A stretch of DNA of 33,464 nt from an uncultured Acetobacteraceae bacterium (GCA_903895595.1 CAITUP010000048.1:1-33464); one strand, 5' to 3'. Counted from the first letter of the stretch, positions 17,682 through 27,126 are shown. Program-made: numbers and translations. The notes: generated by a model not told the origin, from the letters alone.

Positions 17682-19331
17682 ATGGAATCCCCGGAAAAAC
17701 TGCTCGGCCTTTGTGCGTCCGGGCTGACGCTGGCGGAACAATTTCTGGCAACCTGCCGCAGCGCGGTTGCTGGTCTGGTCGGCGATGCCGGCAAGCCCGA
17801 TCCCGCGCTGCTGGAGGTGCATCAGCTGGCCGCGCACGGCTTTGCGTGGCAGGCGACCTATGTGGAGGCACTGCGTCAGGCATTGCGCTGGGCACAAGCG
17901 CTGCACGAAGCCGGCACGCTGTCGGCCGTGGAATGCGCCATCCTGCGCCTGGGTTTTGCCGAGTTCCTGGCCCAGCTCGGTGGCGGCATTCCGATCAGCC
18001 AGACCGAAATGGTGCGTCCCGGCGACCTGGGCGTGCCGGCGGCGGCGGCGCTGGGGTTCTTGTCCTCGCCCGTTGTCGCGGCATTGACGGAACGCACCGC
18101 GCTGGACACCGCCCGCCAGACGATCGTCGCCGGCGCGCTGGACGGCCAGTTCGGTTCGGTCGGCCTGGATGACACGCACCAGGCGATCCGCGACCAGTTC
18201 CTGCGGTACGCCGCGGCCGAAATCGCGCCCCACGCCCAGACTTGGCACCAGAACGACGAGTTGATCCCCATGCCGGTGGTCGAGCAACTCGGCGAGATGG
18301 GCGTGTTCGGCATGACGGTGCCGGAGGAATCCGGCGGCCTCGGCCTGGGCAAGGTCGCCATGTGCATCGTCTCCGAGGCCCTGAGCGGCGGCTATATCGG
18401 CGTCGGTTCGCTGGGCACGCGGGCGGAGATCGCAGCCGAACTGATCGGGTCCGCGGGCACGCCGGAGCAGAAGCAACGCTGGCTGGCGCCCATCGCCAAT
18501 GGTTCGGTCCTGGCAACAGCGGTGTTCACCGAACCCAATACCGGATCGGATCTCGCGAATCTGCGCACCCGTGCGATACGGGATGGCAACGTCTATCGCG
18601 TGACCGGCGCGAAAACCTGGATCACCCATGCGTCGCGCTCCGACCTGATGACGTTACTCGTGCGGACCAACCCGGATGTACCGGGGCATCGCGGCCTGTC
18701 GATGTTGCTGGCGCCGAAGCCGCGCGGCACCGATGACAATCCGTTTCCCGCCCCCGGCATGGCCGGCACGGAAATCCGCGTCCTGGGTTACCGCGGCATG
18801 AAGGAATACGAGCTGAGCTTCGAAAACTTCGAGGTCCCGGCCGACTGCGTGCTCGGCGGCGTCGAGGGGCAAGGCTTCCGGCAGTTGATGGAGACATTCG
18901 AAAGCGCCCGCATTCAGACCGGCGCACGCGCCCTGGGCGTGGCGCAAAACGCGTTCGAGCTGGGCCTGGCCTACGCGCGGGATCGGCAACAATTTGGCAA
19001 GTCGATCGTGCATTTCCCCCGCGTCGCCAACAAACTCGCCTGGATGGCTACCGAAACAATGTTTGCTCGGCAATTAACATATTTCGCCGCGCGACAGAAG
19101 GATACCGGACAACGGTGCGATATCGAAGCGGGCATGGCGAAGCTGCTGGCCGCGCGTGTCGCGTTCTCCAACGCCGATTGCGCGCTGCAGATCCATGGCG
19201 GCAACGGTTACGCGGTGGAATTCCCGATCAGCCGCGTGCTGTGCGACGCCCGCATCCTGTCGATCTTCGAGGGTGCCGCCGAGATTCAAGCACAAGTCAT
19301 CGCCAGGGGGCTGCTGGGGCGCACCAACTGA
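17682..19331 (+). CDS. mcd: (2S)-methylsuccinyl-CoA dehydrogenase
   Basis: A 549-residue acyl-CoA dehydrogenase with about 150 extra helical residues at the N-terminus. This extension is typical of Mcd of the ethylmalonyl-CoA pathway, which oxidises methylsuccinyl-CoA to mesaconyl-C1-CoA with FAD; ordinary acyl-CoA dehydrogenases have about 380-400 residues. Mcd-like stretches are AAHGFAWQATYVEALRQAL, NPFPAPGMAGTEIRVLGYRG, MKEYELSFE, GGVEGQGFRQLMETFESARI and QIHGGNGYAVEFPISRVLCD. The catalytic glutamate is E530 in IFEGAAEIQ. ATG 17682 is chosen over TTG 17676 because AAGGAGGT lies 7 bases before it. It follows mct with a 2-base gap. Electron transfer flavoprotein genes are not in the window. 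Confidence 0.82.
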   Translation: MESPEKLLGLCASGLTLAEQFLATCRSAVAGLVGDAGKPDPALLEVHQLAAHGFAWQATYVEALRQALRWAQALHEAGTLSAVECAILRLGFAEFLAQLGGGIPISQTEMVRPGDLGVPAAAALGFLSSPVVAALTERTALDTARQTIVAGALDGQFGSVGLDDTHQAIRDQFLRYAAAEIAPHAQTWHQNDELIPMPVVEQLGEMGVFGMTVPEESGGLGLGKVAMCIVSEALSGGYIGVGSLGTRAEIAAELIGSAGTPEQKQRWLAPIANGSVLATAVFTEPNTGSDLANLRTRAIRDGNVYRVTGAKTWITHASRSDLMTLLVRTNPDVPGHRGLSMLLAPKPRGTDDNPFPAPGMAGTEIRVLGYRGMKEYELSFENFEVPADCVLGGVEGQGFRQLMETFESARIQTGARALGVAQNAFELGLAYARDRQQFGKSIVHFPRVANKLAWMATETMFARQLTYFAARQKDTGQRCDIEAGMAKLLAARVAFSNADCALQIHGGNGYAVEFPISRVLCDARILSIFEGAAEIQAQVIARGLLGRTN

Positions 19332-19347
19332 CCCAGTGCGCCTCGGC

Positions 19348-19363
19348 TGGCGTTCCAACGCCA
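19348..19363. repeat. 16-base inverted repeat between mcd and the monooxygenase gene
   Basis: TGGCGTT-CC-AACGCCA: two perfect 7-base arms around a 2-base centre, 16 bases after the mcd stop and 73 bases before the next start. With so small a centre it looks more like an operator than a hairpin, though a 6-base stem with a 4-base loop is possible. No T-run follows. Confidence 0.5.
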
Positions 19364-19436
19364 AATCGGGGTAGCCTGCCTCAGATGCGGACACGTCCGG
19401 CCGCCACAACCAACGCTGATCAAGGGAGAGGTGCGT

Positions 19437-21077
19437 ATGAACGATGTCATGGAAGCCACCCGCGAACCTGCCACGAAGGCGGCAACCGATTTCGACGCGA
19501 TCGTCATCGGCGCGGGCGTGTCCGGCCTGTACCAACTCTATCGACTGCGCGAACTCGGCATGACCGCGCGCGTGTTCGAAGCCGGTTCGAACGTCGGCGG
19601 CACCTGGTACTGGAACCGTTATCCCGGCGCGCGGTTCGATTCCGAAAGCTGGACCTACGGTTATTCCTTCTCCCAGGAACTGCTGGACGAATGGAACTGG
19701 GAGGAGCATTTCGCGGCCCAACCGGAAACCGAACGGTATTTGAATTACGTGACCGATAAGTTCGACCTGCGGCGCGATATCCAGTTCCGGACCACTGTCA
19801 CCGCGGCGCACTACCAGGAAGCCGAAAGCTGCTGGAAGGTGACGCTGCACGATGGCAGCCAGCACACCTCGCGGTTTCTGGTCACCGCGGTCGGCGTGCT
19901 GTCGGCTTCGGTGCTGCCGCGCATCCCGGGGATCGATACGTTCAAGGGCGAGTCATTCCATACCCATAACTGGCCCAAGGCACCGGTTAGTTTCGCGGGC
20001 AAGCGCGTTGCCGTGATCGGCACCGGCGCGACCGGGATCCAGGCGATCACCGAAATCGCCAAGACCGCCGGCCATCTGACGGTGTTTCAGCGCACCGCCC
20101 AATGGTCCGCGCCTTTGCACAATTCCAAGGTGACACCCGAGGAGATGGCGGACATTCGTAAGAATTACGCCGATATCTTCGCCAAATGCCAGGAAACCGT
20201 CGGCTGCTTCATCCATGCCGCCGATCCGCGCTCGGCGCTCGAAGTCACGCAAGAGGAACGTGAGGCGTTCTGGGAAAAGCGTTACGGCGAACCCGGCTTC
20301 GGCATCTGGATGGGCAATTTCCGCGACGTCCTGATGGACCGCGAGGCCAACAAACTGATGTCCGACTGGCTGGCGAACAAGATCCGCGCGCGCGTCAACG
20401 ATCCGGCGGTGGCGGACAAGCTGGTCCCCAAAAATCACGGCTTCGGCATGCGCCGCGTGCCGCTGGAAAGCGGGTATTTCGAGGTTTACAACCAGCCAAA
20501 TGTCAAACTCGTCGATCTCCTGGAAACGCCGATCGAAAGCATAACGCCAGATGGTATCCGTACGACGGATGTCGAATACGAATTCGACATGATCATCTAC
20601 GCCACCGGCTTCGACGCGATCACCGGCGCTTTCGACCAGATCGACATCCGCGGCGTTGGCGGCGTATCGCTGAAGGAGAAATGGGCGGACGGGCCGGTGA
20701 CGATGTTGGGAATCCTCGTCGATGGGTTCCCGAACTTCATGATGGTGATGGGTCCGCACGCCGGCCTTGGGAATTTCCCGCGCGCGGTGGAATACACCTC
20801 CGACTGGGTCACGGCGTTGATCCGTCATGCCCGCGACAATGGCCTGACCCGTGTGGACGCGACGCCCGCGGCCGCGAAAGACTGGACCGATCACGTCATC
20901 GAAACCAATGAGGGTTTGCTGTTCACCGAGGTCGATTCATGGATGACCGGCATCAACCGCAACCTGGAGGGTAAACAGGTTCGCAGAGTCATGCGCTACA
21001 GCGGTGGCCACCCCGCCTTCCGCCAGCGCTGCGACGCGGTGGCAGAAGGCGGTTATCGCGAACTGGCGGTGTCCTGA
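19437..21077 (+). CDS. Flavin-dependent Baeyer-Villiger-type monooxygenase
   Basis: A 546-residue class B flavoprotein monooxygenase, which inserts oxygen into ketones to give esters or lactones with NADPH and FAD. The FAD-binding motif is GAGVSG (25-30) and the NADPH-binding motif GTGATG (195-200). Between them lies the Baeyer-Villiger fingerprint FKGESFHTHNWP (169-180), matching F-x-G-x3-H-x3-W-P. GGTWYWNRYPGARFDSESW is typical of phenylacetone and cyclohexanone monooxygenase relatives. The length is also typical. ATG 19437 is preferred over GTG 19431 because GGGAGAGG is spaced for the ATG. It lies 105 bases after mcd in the same direction and may or may not be co-transcribed. The substrate ketone is unknown. 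Confidence 0.9.
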   Translation: MNDVMEATREPATKAATDFDAIVIGAGVSGLYQLYRLRELGMTARVFEAGSNVGGTWYWNRYPGARFDSESWTYGYSFSQELLDEWNWEEHFAAQPETERYLNYVTDKFDLRRDIQFRTTVTAAHYQEAESCWKVTLHDGSQHTSRFLVTAVGVLSASVLPRIPGIDTFKGESFHTHNWPKAPVSFAGKRVAVIGTGATGIQAITEIAKTAGHLTVFQRTAQWSAPLHNSKVTPEEMADIRKNYADIFAKCQETVGCFIHAADPRSALEVTQEEREAFWEKRYGEPGFGIWMGNFRDVLMDREANKLMSDWLANKIRARVNDPAVADKLVPKNHGFGMRRVPLESGYFEVYNQPNVKLVDLLETPIESITPDGIRTTDVEYEFDMIIYATGFDAITGAFDQIDIRGVGGVSLKEKWADGPVTMLGILVDGFPNFMMVMGPHAGLGNFPRAVEYTSDWVTALIRHARDNGLTRVDATPAAAKDWTDHVIETNEGLLFTEVDSWMTGINRNLEGKQVRRVMRYSGGHPAFRQRCDAVAEGGYRELAVS

Positions 21078-21088
21078 CCGTGAGGCCG

Positions 21089-21587
21089 TTAGGCGATCCC
21101 CGATTCGGCCCGGAGCTTGAAGATCGGGTCGGATTTATCGCGCCGATGGGCCGCCCAGGTCGGCGCGATGGGCGGCACTTCGCCCAGCATTAAGCGCGTC
21201 GCCTCGAAAACCACGATGCGATGCGCGATACGCCAGACGTCATCGCGTTTCTCGACGCGGTCGGCATAGCGGCCGTAGTGCGAAAGCTGCACCGGACCGC
21301 CGTTGCTGGCCGCACCGTACTGGTGTTGCGCCTCGGGCCCCAGTGTATGAGCCGTCATGAAGTAGGTCTCGACGACGGCGATTGTCGGCGATGCGAATTC
21401 AATAAGGCATTCGCCGAGGAAGTGCATGACCTGGGTCGCACCACCTGTGCGCGACCTAAACGGCGGTCCCCCACACCAGCGGCGTCTCGCTGCCACCCGA
21501 CCAAGTCTCACAGCCCGGCAGCCCGTACCGATCGGTGCGATCGCGCAAATCGTTGATCGACGCGAAAATCCAGAGAACCGATTCCAT
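21089..21587 (-). pseudogene. Broken NTF2/SnoaL-like gene
   Basis: The C-terminal part (about 21089-21440) reads as an NTF2/SnoaL-like alpha-beta barrel protein: TQVMHFLGECLIEF, VVETYFMTAHTLGPEA, GRYADRVEKRDDVWRIAHR, VFEATRL. The same frame continues upstream, but its residues there are arginine-rich and do not look like a real N-terminus. A well-placed start exists in another frame: ATG at 21587 with AAGGGG 8 bases upstream gives 43 residues (beginning MESVLWIFASINDLRDR) and stops at 21456. So the barrel's N-terminal half is missing or frameshifted. It runs convergent to the monooxygenase, 11 bases away. SnoaL-like proteins often accompany oxygenases. Function cannot be assigned. Confidence 0.55.
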
Positions 21588-21746
21588 GACGTATGCCCCT
21601 TGCATAAAAAGGCACGTCGCAGAATCAGCTTTGCCGCCTTCGGCAATGCGCTCTGCTTATATGCGATTCGCCAGCCGGCTGAGGGACGTGAGGGCTATGC
21701 GTGACTGATCGCGTCGTCCGAGGATGGACGGAAATCCGCCGCCGCT

Positions 21747-21822
21747 TGGTGGAGTCAGGGGGAATCGAACCCCCGACCTCCTGAATGCCATTCAGGCGCT
21801 CTCCCAACTGAGCTATGACCCC
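21747..21822 (-). tRNA. tRNA-Ala, anticodon GGC
   Basis: A full cloverleaf can be folded by hand on the minus strand. The acceptor stem pairs GGGGTCA with TGACTCC (one G-T pair). The D-arm holds AGCTCAGTTGGGAGAGC and the anticodon stem is CCTGA/TCAGG with loop ATGGCAT, giving anticodon GGC (Ala). The T-arm is GGGGGTTCGATTCCCCC, discriminator A, and CCA is encoded (21749-21747). Total 76 bases. Confidence 0.97.
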
Positions 21823-21839
21823 TCAAGCGCGGGAGCGGG

Positions 21840-21868
21840 CTTATAACCACCCCGCCTCCCCCAATCAA
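21840..21868 (-). promoter_or_regulatory. Sigma-70-type promoter of the tRNA-Ala gene
   Basis: On the minus strand TTGATT (21868-21863) and TATAAG (21845-21840) are separated by 17 bases. The -10 box ends 17 bases before the mature tRNA 5' end, implying a leader of about ten bases. Near-consensus boxes with ideal spacing make this the best promoter in the window. Confidence 0.65.
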
Positions 21869-21944
21869 GGGCTTCGGTGGCACTTTTTTGACGGCGATAT
21901 CGCCCATCCTTGCCCAACCGCCGACCCCCGCCTACGCTCCCCCT

Positions 21945-24005
21945 ATGAATCTGCGCATCGGAATCGATATCGGCGGCACTTTTACCGATCTTGTCGCCAT
22001 CACGGGCGACGGGCAGGTGATCACCCGCAAAACCGCGTCCACGCCTCATGATTATGGGGAGGGCATCGTCAACGGCCTGTCGGATCTGCTCCGCCAGCAT
22101 CCCGGCACCGTCACTGACGTGCTGCACGCGACCACGGTCGGCTCCAACACCATCCTGGAGGCGAAGGGCGCCAAAACCGCTCTGATCACCACCAAAGGAT
22201 TTCGGGATATCCTGGAAATCCGCGATCTGCGGATGCCGGTGCTGTACGACATCTCCTGGACCAAGCCGCGCGCGCTGGTGGAACGCCGGCTGCGGCTGGA
22301 AGTCGCGGAAAAGCTCCGCCCCGACGGCACCGTCGTCCAGGCGCTGGACATGGAAACCGTCGATGCCGCCATCGAGATGCTGCGGCGGGAGGGCGTGAAG
22401 GGCCTCGCGATCTGCCTGCTGCACAGCTACGCCAACCCGGAGCACGAGAAAGCCATCGCGGCGGCGGTGCGCGCGGCGCTGCCGGATGTGGCGATTTCCA
22501 TCAGCAGCGAAATCCTGCCGGAAATCAAAGAGTATCCCCGCACCTCCACCACCGTCATAAACGCCTACGTCCAGCCCGTCGTCCGAGCCTACATCACCGC
22601 TTTGGATGCGCGGCTGAAAGCGTTGGGGATCGAGGCGCCGTTGCAGCTGATGCAATCCAACGGCGGCTTGGCGTCGGCCGCCTTCGCGGCGGCAGCGCCG
22701 GCCCACATCATCGAGTCCGGCCCAGCCGCCGGCGTGGTTGGCGGCGCGGCGTTGGCTCGGCGGCTGAACGAGCCGCGCGTCATCACCTTCGACATGGGCG
22801 GCACCACCGCCAAAGCCGGGCTGGTCGAATACGGGGAAGTCCTGCGCTCCGAAGCCATCGAGGTCGGCGGCGGGGTCATGGTCGGTTCTCGCCTGCTGGT
22901 TGGGGCCGGCTACATGCTGAAACTCCCGGCGATCGATCTGGCGGAGGTCGGGGCTGGCGGCGGCTCCATCTGCCGGCTGGACGCGGCGGGCGCCCCGAAA
23001 GTGGGGCCGGTCAGTGCTGGGGCCGATCCGGGACCTGTCTGCTACGGCCGAGGCGGCACCGCGCCGACCATCACCGACTGCAATCTGGCGCTGGGGTATC
23101 TGGACCCGGGCGGGCTGGTGGGCGGCGCCATGAAGTTAGACCTGGATGCCGCCCGCGCCGCCATCGCGCGCGATCTCGCGGGCCCGATGGGGGTTTCGGT
23201 GGAGGACGCGGCGTTCGGCATGCTGCGTCTGGCCTCCGCCACCATGATGCGAGCGATCCGCGCAGTATCGGTCGAAAGGGGCCGAGACCCGCGGCAATTC
23301 GCTCTGCTGGGCTTCGGCGGCAACGGACCGTTGTTCGCCGCCGGGATTGCGAAGGAGCTTGGCATCGCTCGCGTCCTGATCCCGCCGCTGCCCGGCGTGT
23401 TCAGCGCTTTCGGGCTGCTGGTCGCCGATGCCGAACACCATGCCACCCAGAGCGTCCGCACCCGTCTGGACGCCGCCGACCCGGCCCGCATTCTCGCGGT
23501 ACTGACCGATCTGGAACGCGCCGGCTCCGCCCAACTGGCGCGCGACGGTTTCCCTGCCATCCGCCAGGAAACCCGCCGAGCGGCATTGGCGCGGTATCTC
23601 GGACAGTCGAGCGAGATCGAGGTGCCGTTGACGGGGACCGTCACTCCGGCCTCCATCGCCGAAGCGTTCGGCGTGGAACACGAACGCACTTACGGCTTCC
23701 GCGCCCCGGCGTCGGAGCCGGTGGAGCTGATGGGCCTGTCGGTCATCACCCGCGGCATGCCCGAACGCCCGCGCCTGCCGGAGCGCATTCCCCCCTTCGC
23801 CGCCTCGGTGCCCGCGACCCGGCGCGCCTGGTTCCCGAACGGCGGCTGGACCGAAACGCCCGTGGTGGATCGGGCGGGGCTGGCGAAAGGGCCTCGGGTC
23901 GGGCCGCTGATCGTGCAGGAATACGATGCTACCTGTTTAGTACCACATAGCTTCCGGGCTTCGGTAGATAGCTTCGGGAATATTGCGATGGAAGCGACCG
24001 CTTAG
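21945..24005 (+). CDS. Hydantoinase/oxoprolinase family protein, HyuA-like subunit
   Basis: A 686-residue protein of the HyuA (N-methylhydantoinase A/5-oxoprolinase A) family, ATP-dependent enzymes that open cyclic amides or carboxylate ketones. The first actin-like phosphate loop is IGIDIGGTFTDLV (residues 5-17), the second FDMGGTTAKAGLV near residue 285. Further family stretches are HATTVGSNTILEAKGAKTAL, ESGPAAGVVGGA and GFGGNGPLFAAGIAKELG. Most HyuA proteins work with a HyuB subunit encoded next door; none is present here, as recO follows 18 bases later. No Shine-Dalgarno is seen before the ATG at 21945 or before the longer start at 21888. The N-terminus at 21945 matches the family, so it is used. 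Confidence 0.88.
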   Translation: MNLRIGIDIGGTFTDLVAITGDGQVITRKTASTPHDYGEGIVNGLSDLLRQHPGTVTDVLHATTVGSNTILEAKGAKTALITTKGFRDILEIRDLRMPVLYDISWTKPRALVERRLRLEVAEKLRPDGTVVQALDMETVDAAIEMLRREGVKGLAICLLHSYANPEHEKAIAAAVRAALPDVAISISSEILPEIKEYPRTSTTVINAYVQPVVRAYITALDARLKALGIEAPLQLMQSNGGLASAAFAAAAPAHIIESGPAAGVVGGAALARRLNEPRVITFDMGGTTAKAGLVEYGEVLRSEAIEVGGGVMVGSRLLVGAGYMLKLPAIDLAEVGAGGGSICRLDAAGAPKVGPVSAGADPGPVCYGRGGTAPTITDCNLALGYLDPGGLVGGAMKLDLDAARAAIARDLAGPMGVSVEDAAFGMLRLASATMMRAIRAVSVERGRDPRQFALLGFGGNGPLFAAGIAKELGIARVLIPPLPGVFSAFGLLVADAEHHATQSVRTRLDAADPARILAVLTDLERAGSAQLARDGFPAIRQETRRAALARYLGQSSEIEVPLTGTVTPASIAEAFGVEHERTYGFRAPASEPVELMGLSVITRGMPERPRLPERIPPFAASVPATRRAWFPNGGWTETPVVDRAGLAKGPRVGPLIVQEYDATCLVPHSFRASVDSFGNIAMEATA

Positions 24006-24023
24006 GTCGTACATCATCCCCCC

Positions 24024-24785
24024 ATGGAATGGGACGCCCCCGCGATCGTTCTGGACGCTCGGCCCTACAGCGAGGCCGACACGATCGCGACCGTCATGAC
24101 GGCGGATCACGGGCTGCATCGCGGTCTGGCGAAAGGCGGCGCCAGCCGAGCAAATGTGGCGCTTTGGCAAGCGGGAAACTTCGTTCAAATCCGCTGGACC
24201 GCCCGCTTGGCCGATCAGCTCGGTGCCTTTCGCGGGGAAATGATCCACCCGAACGCCGCGCATGTCATGGACGACCCGATCGCGTTGGCGATGCTGTCGT
24301 CCGTCTGCGCAACCGCCGAGGGCGCTCTGCCCGAGCGGGAGCCGCATCCGAACGTCTTCGCGGGATTGCTGCGGCTGATCGCGCATCTGCCGGCCGGGGC
24401 GGAGATGATGCCCGACCTGGTGCGCTGGGAAACCACCCTGCTGATGGAACTCGGCTACGGCCTGGACCTGACGTCCTGCGCGGTCACAGGCGCCACCGCT
24501 GGGCTGACATACGTTTCCCCCCGCAGCGGCCGCGCCGTCACGGCCGAGGCGGGGGAGCCATACAAAGATAAGCTGCTGAAACTCCCCGGCTTCCTGGTCG
24601 GCGGCAACATCGCCACCCCCGCCGATCACGCCGACGGGCTGCGCCTGACCGGCCACTTTCTGGCACGCGACGCGTTCGGCCTGCGTCATCGCCCGCTGCC
24701 GCACGCGCGGCTCATGCTATATGACCGCGTCGCCGCGCTGGCGACCGAGTCGATAGAACCACCTGGAGCCGCCGATGCCGGATGA
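24024..24785 (+). CDS. recO: DNA repair protein RecO
   Basis: A 253-residue RecO, which helps RecR load RecA on SSB-coated single strands in the RecF recombination pathway. The N-terminal OB-fold begins WDAPAIVLDARPYSEADTIA, followed by DHGLHRGLAKGGAS and the helical C-terminal region with RWETTLLMELGYGLDLTSCA and SPRSGRAVTAEAG. The length is usual. The 3' end overlaps the parC start by 11 bases, indicating coupling. The order recO-parC is, as I recall, common in alphaproteobacteria. No strong ribosome site is visible. Confidence 0.93.
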   Translation: MEWDAPAIVLDARPYSEADTIATVMTADHGLHRGLAKGGASRANVALWQAGNFVQIRWTARLADQLGAFRGEMIHPNAAHVMDDPIALAMLSSVCATAEGALPEREPHPNVFAGLLRLIAHLPAGAEMMPDLVRWETTLLMELGYGLDLTSCAVTGATAGLTYVSPRSGRAVTAEAGEPYKDKLLKLPGFLVGGNIATPADHADGLRLTGHFLARDAFGLRHRPLPHARLMLYDRVAALATESIEPPGAADAG

Positions 24786-26994
24786 TTTCGCCGGGCATAT
24801 CGAAGACACCCGCCTGACCGACGCCCTCAGCGAGCGGTACCTCGCCTACGCCCTGTCCACCATCATGTCGCGGTCGCTGCCGGACGTGCGTGACGGGCTG
24901 AAGCCGGTGCACCGGCGGCTGATCTACGCGATGCACCAGCTCCGCCTCGATCCCACCGCCGGCTTCAAGAAATGCGCCCGCGTTGTCGGCGACGTGATGG
25001 GCAAATACCACCCGCACGGCGACCAATCGATCTACGACGCCATGGTCCGCATGGCGCAGGAATTCGCCGCTCGGTACACGCTCGTGGAAGGCCAGGGCAA
25101 TTTCGGCAACATCGACGGCGATAACCCCGCCGCCATGCGCTACACCGAGGCACGCCTGACCGAAGTCGCCAAGGCGATGCTCCAGGGCATCGACGAGAAC
25201 GCCGTCGACTTCCGCCCCACCTACGATGGGGAGGAGAACGAGCCGATCGTCCTTCCGGCCGCCTTCCCGAACCTGCTCGCCAACGGCGCCGCCGGCATCG
25301 CGGTCGGCATGGCGACCTCCATCCCGCCGCACAATGTGGGCGAGGTCTGCGCCGCCGCCCTACACCTGATCGCCCACCCCAACGCCACCACCGCCGACCT
25401 GCTGCAGCACATGCGCGGCCCGGATTTCCCGACCGGCGGGGTCGTGGTCGAAGAACCGGCCTCCATCCTGTCCGCCTACGAAACCGGCCGCGGCGGCTTC
25501 CGCCTCCGCGCGAAATGGAGCGTCGAGAAAGGCACCCACGGCACCTGGACCGTCGTCGTCACCGAAATCCCGTATCAGGTGCAGAAGAACAAGCTGATCG
25601 AGCAGATCGCCCAGCTAATGGAGGAGAAAAAACTCCCCCTGGTCGGCGACGTCCGCGACGAAAGCAGCGACTTGGTGCGTCTCGTGATCGAGCCGAAAAG
25701 CCGCACCGTCGAACCCGAGCTCATGATGGAAACGGTGTTCCGAGCGTCGCAACTCGAAACGCGGTTTTCGCTGAACATGAACGTGCTGGACTCAACCCGC
25801 ACTCCCCGCGTGATGGGGCTGTCGGAGGTGCTGCGCCAGTGGCTGGATCACCGGCACGAAGTCCTGGTCCGCCGGTCCAACCACCGCCTCGCCGCCATCG
25901 AACGCCGGATCGAGGTGCTGGACGGCTATTTGATCGTCTACCTCAACATCGACGAAGTCATCCGCATCATTCGTGAGGAAGACGAGCCCAAAGCCCGCCT
26001 GATGGCGCATTTCACGTTGTCCGATGCGCAAGCAGAAGCAATCCTGAACATGCGCCTGCGCAGCTTGCGCCGGCTGGAAGAAATGGAAATTCGCAAGGAG
26101 CACCGCGCCCTTACCAAAGAAGCCAAAGACCTCCGCACCCTGCTCGGCAGCGAGAAACTGCGTTGGGTGCGCATCGGTGAGGAAATCGAGGGCACGCGCA
26201 AGAAATTCGGCTCCGGCCCGTTGGGCGACCGGCGCACCGAAATGGGCGTCCTGCCGGCCGTGATCGATGTCGCCCCGGATGCGTTCATCGAACGGGAGGC
26301 CATCACCGTTATTCTGTCGGAGAAAGGCTGGATCCGTGCGGTGCGCGGGGCGGTGGCCGATCCGGCGGACCTGAAGTTCAAGGAAGGCGACAAGCTCAAG
26401 CTGATCCTGCCGTGCTTCACCACGGACCGGCTGACGTTGTTCAGCACGAACGGCCGCGCCTACACGCTGAAAGCCGCCGATCTCCCGCGTGGGCGGGGCG
26501 ACGGGCAGGCACTGCGGGTGCTGGTGGACCTGACGAACGAAGACGACGTCATCCTGCTGTTCGTCGCGGCAGAGGGGACGAAGTATTTGCTCGCGTCCAA
26601 CGCCGGCCGCGGCTTCCTGGTGCCGGGGGATGAACTGGGCGCCGAAAAGCGCACCGGCAAGCAGGTGCTGAACCTGAAACCCGGTGAGGAAGCGGCGTTC
26701 TGCGTCCCCGCCGATGGGGACCATGTCGCGGCCGTCGGCGTCAACCGCCGCCTGCTGGTGTTCCCGTTGAATGAAATCCCGGAAATGGCGCGCGGGATGG
26801 GCGTCACGCTCCAGCGCTACAAAGACGGCGGACTGGCGGATATCAAGGTGTTCCGTCTGGCGGACGGCCTGTCCTGGCGGCTCGGGGAAAGGGTGCGGAC
26901 AGAAACCAATCTGCGCGAATGGCTCGGTAATCGAGGTCAGGCGGGGCGGATGCCGCCGAGCGGGTTCCCTCGGACGCCGACGTTTGGGGGGTAG
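24775..26994 (+). CDS. parC: DNA topoisomerase IV subunit A
   Basis: A 739-residue type IIA topoisomerase A subunit, which with ParE decatenates daughter chromosomes. The breakage-reunion domain begins [20 protein letters not shown] and [18 protein letters not shown]. The catalytic tyrosine is Y123 in [10 protein letters not shown]. The quinolone-determining region is [20 protein letters not shown] (76-95). The C-terminal beta-propeller is shorter than in GyrA and has no GyrA box, which supports ParC. The residue matching E. coli Ser80 is Gln84, and that matching Glu84 is Asp88. It overlaps recO by 11 bases. Confidence 0.94.
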   Translation: MPDDFAGHIEDTRLTDALSERYLAYALSTIMSRSLPDVRDGLKPVHRRLIYAMHQLRLDPTAGFKKCARVVGDVMGKYHPHGDQSIYDAMVRMAQEFAARYTLVEGQGNFGNIDGDNPAAMRYTEARLTEVAKAMLQGIDENAVDFRPTYDGEENEPIVLPAAFPNLLANGAAGIAVGMATSIPPHNVGEVCAAALHLIAHPNATTADLLQHMRGPDFPTGGVVVEEPASILSAYETGRGGFRLRAKWSVEKGTHGTWTVVVTEIPYQVQKNKLIEQIAQLMEEKKLPLVGDVRDESSDLVRLVIEPKSRTVEPELMMETVFRASQLETRFSLNMNVLDSTRTPRVMGLSEVLRQWLDHRHEVLVRRSNHRLAAIERRIEVLDGYLIVYLNIDEVIRIIREEDEPKARLMAHFTLSDAQAEAILNMRLRSLRRLEEMEIRKEHRALTKEAKDLRTLLGSEKLRWVRIGEEIEGTRKKFGSGPLGDRRTEMGVLPAVIDVAPDAFIEREAITVILSEKGWIRAVRGAVADPADLKFKEGDKLKLILPCFTTDRLTLFSTNGRAYTLKAADLPRGRGDGQALRVLVDLTNEDDVILLFVAAEGTKYLLASNAGRGFLVPGDELGAEKRTGKQVLNLKPGEEAAFCVPADGDHVAAVGVNRRLLVFPLNEIPEMARGMGVTLQRYKDGGLADIKVFRLADGLSWRLGERVRTETNLREWLGNRGQAGRMPPSGFPRTPTFGG

Positions 26995-27126
26995 GGCGAT
27001 GATGGGGGAGGGTGAGCGCCCACCCACGCCTTTCGTTGGAACCAACGGGCGCGATTGCCAACGGGCGGCTATAAGGGCGAGATTGCTCCGGGGCGGAACG
27101 GCCACCGATCGAAGGAACCAACGCGC

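Noticed and set aside
27010-27047. Two small inverted repeats (GGGTG/CACCC and CGTTGG/CCAACG) after parC
   Set aside because: The stems are only 5 to 6 bases with unsuitable loops and no T-run; not enough to call a terminator or operator.
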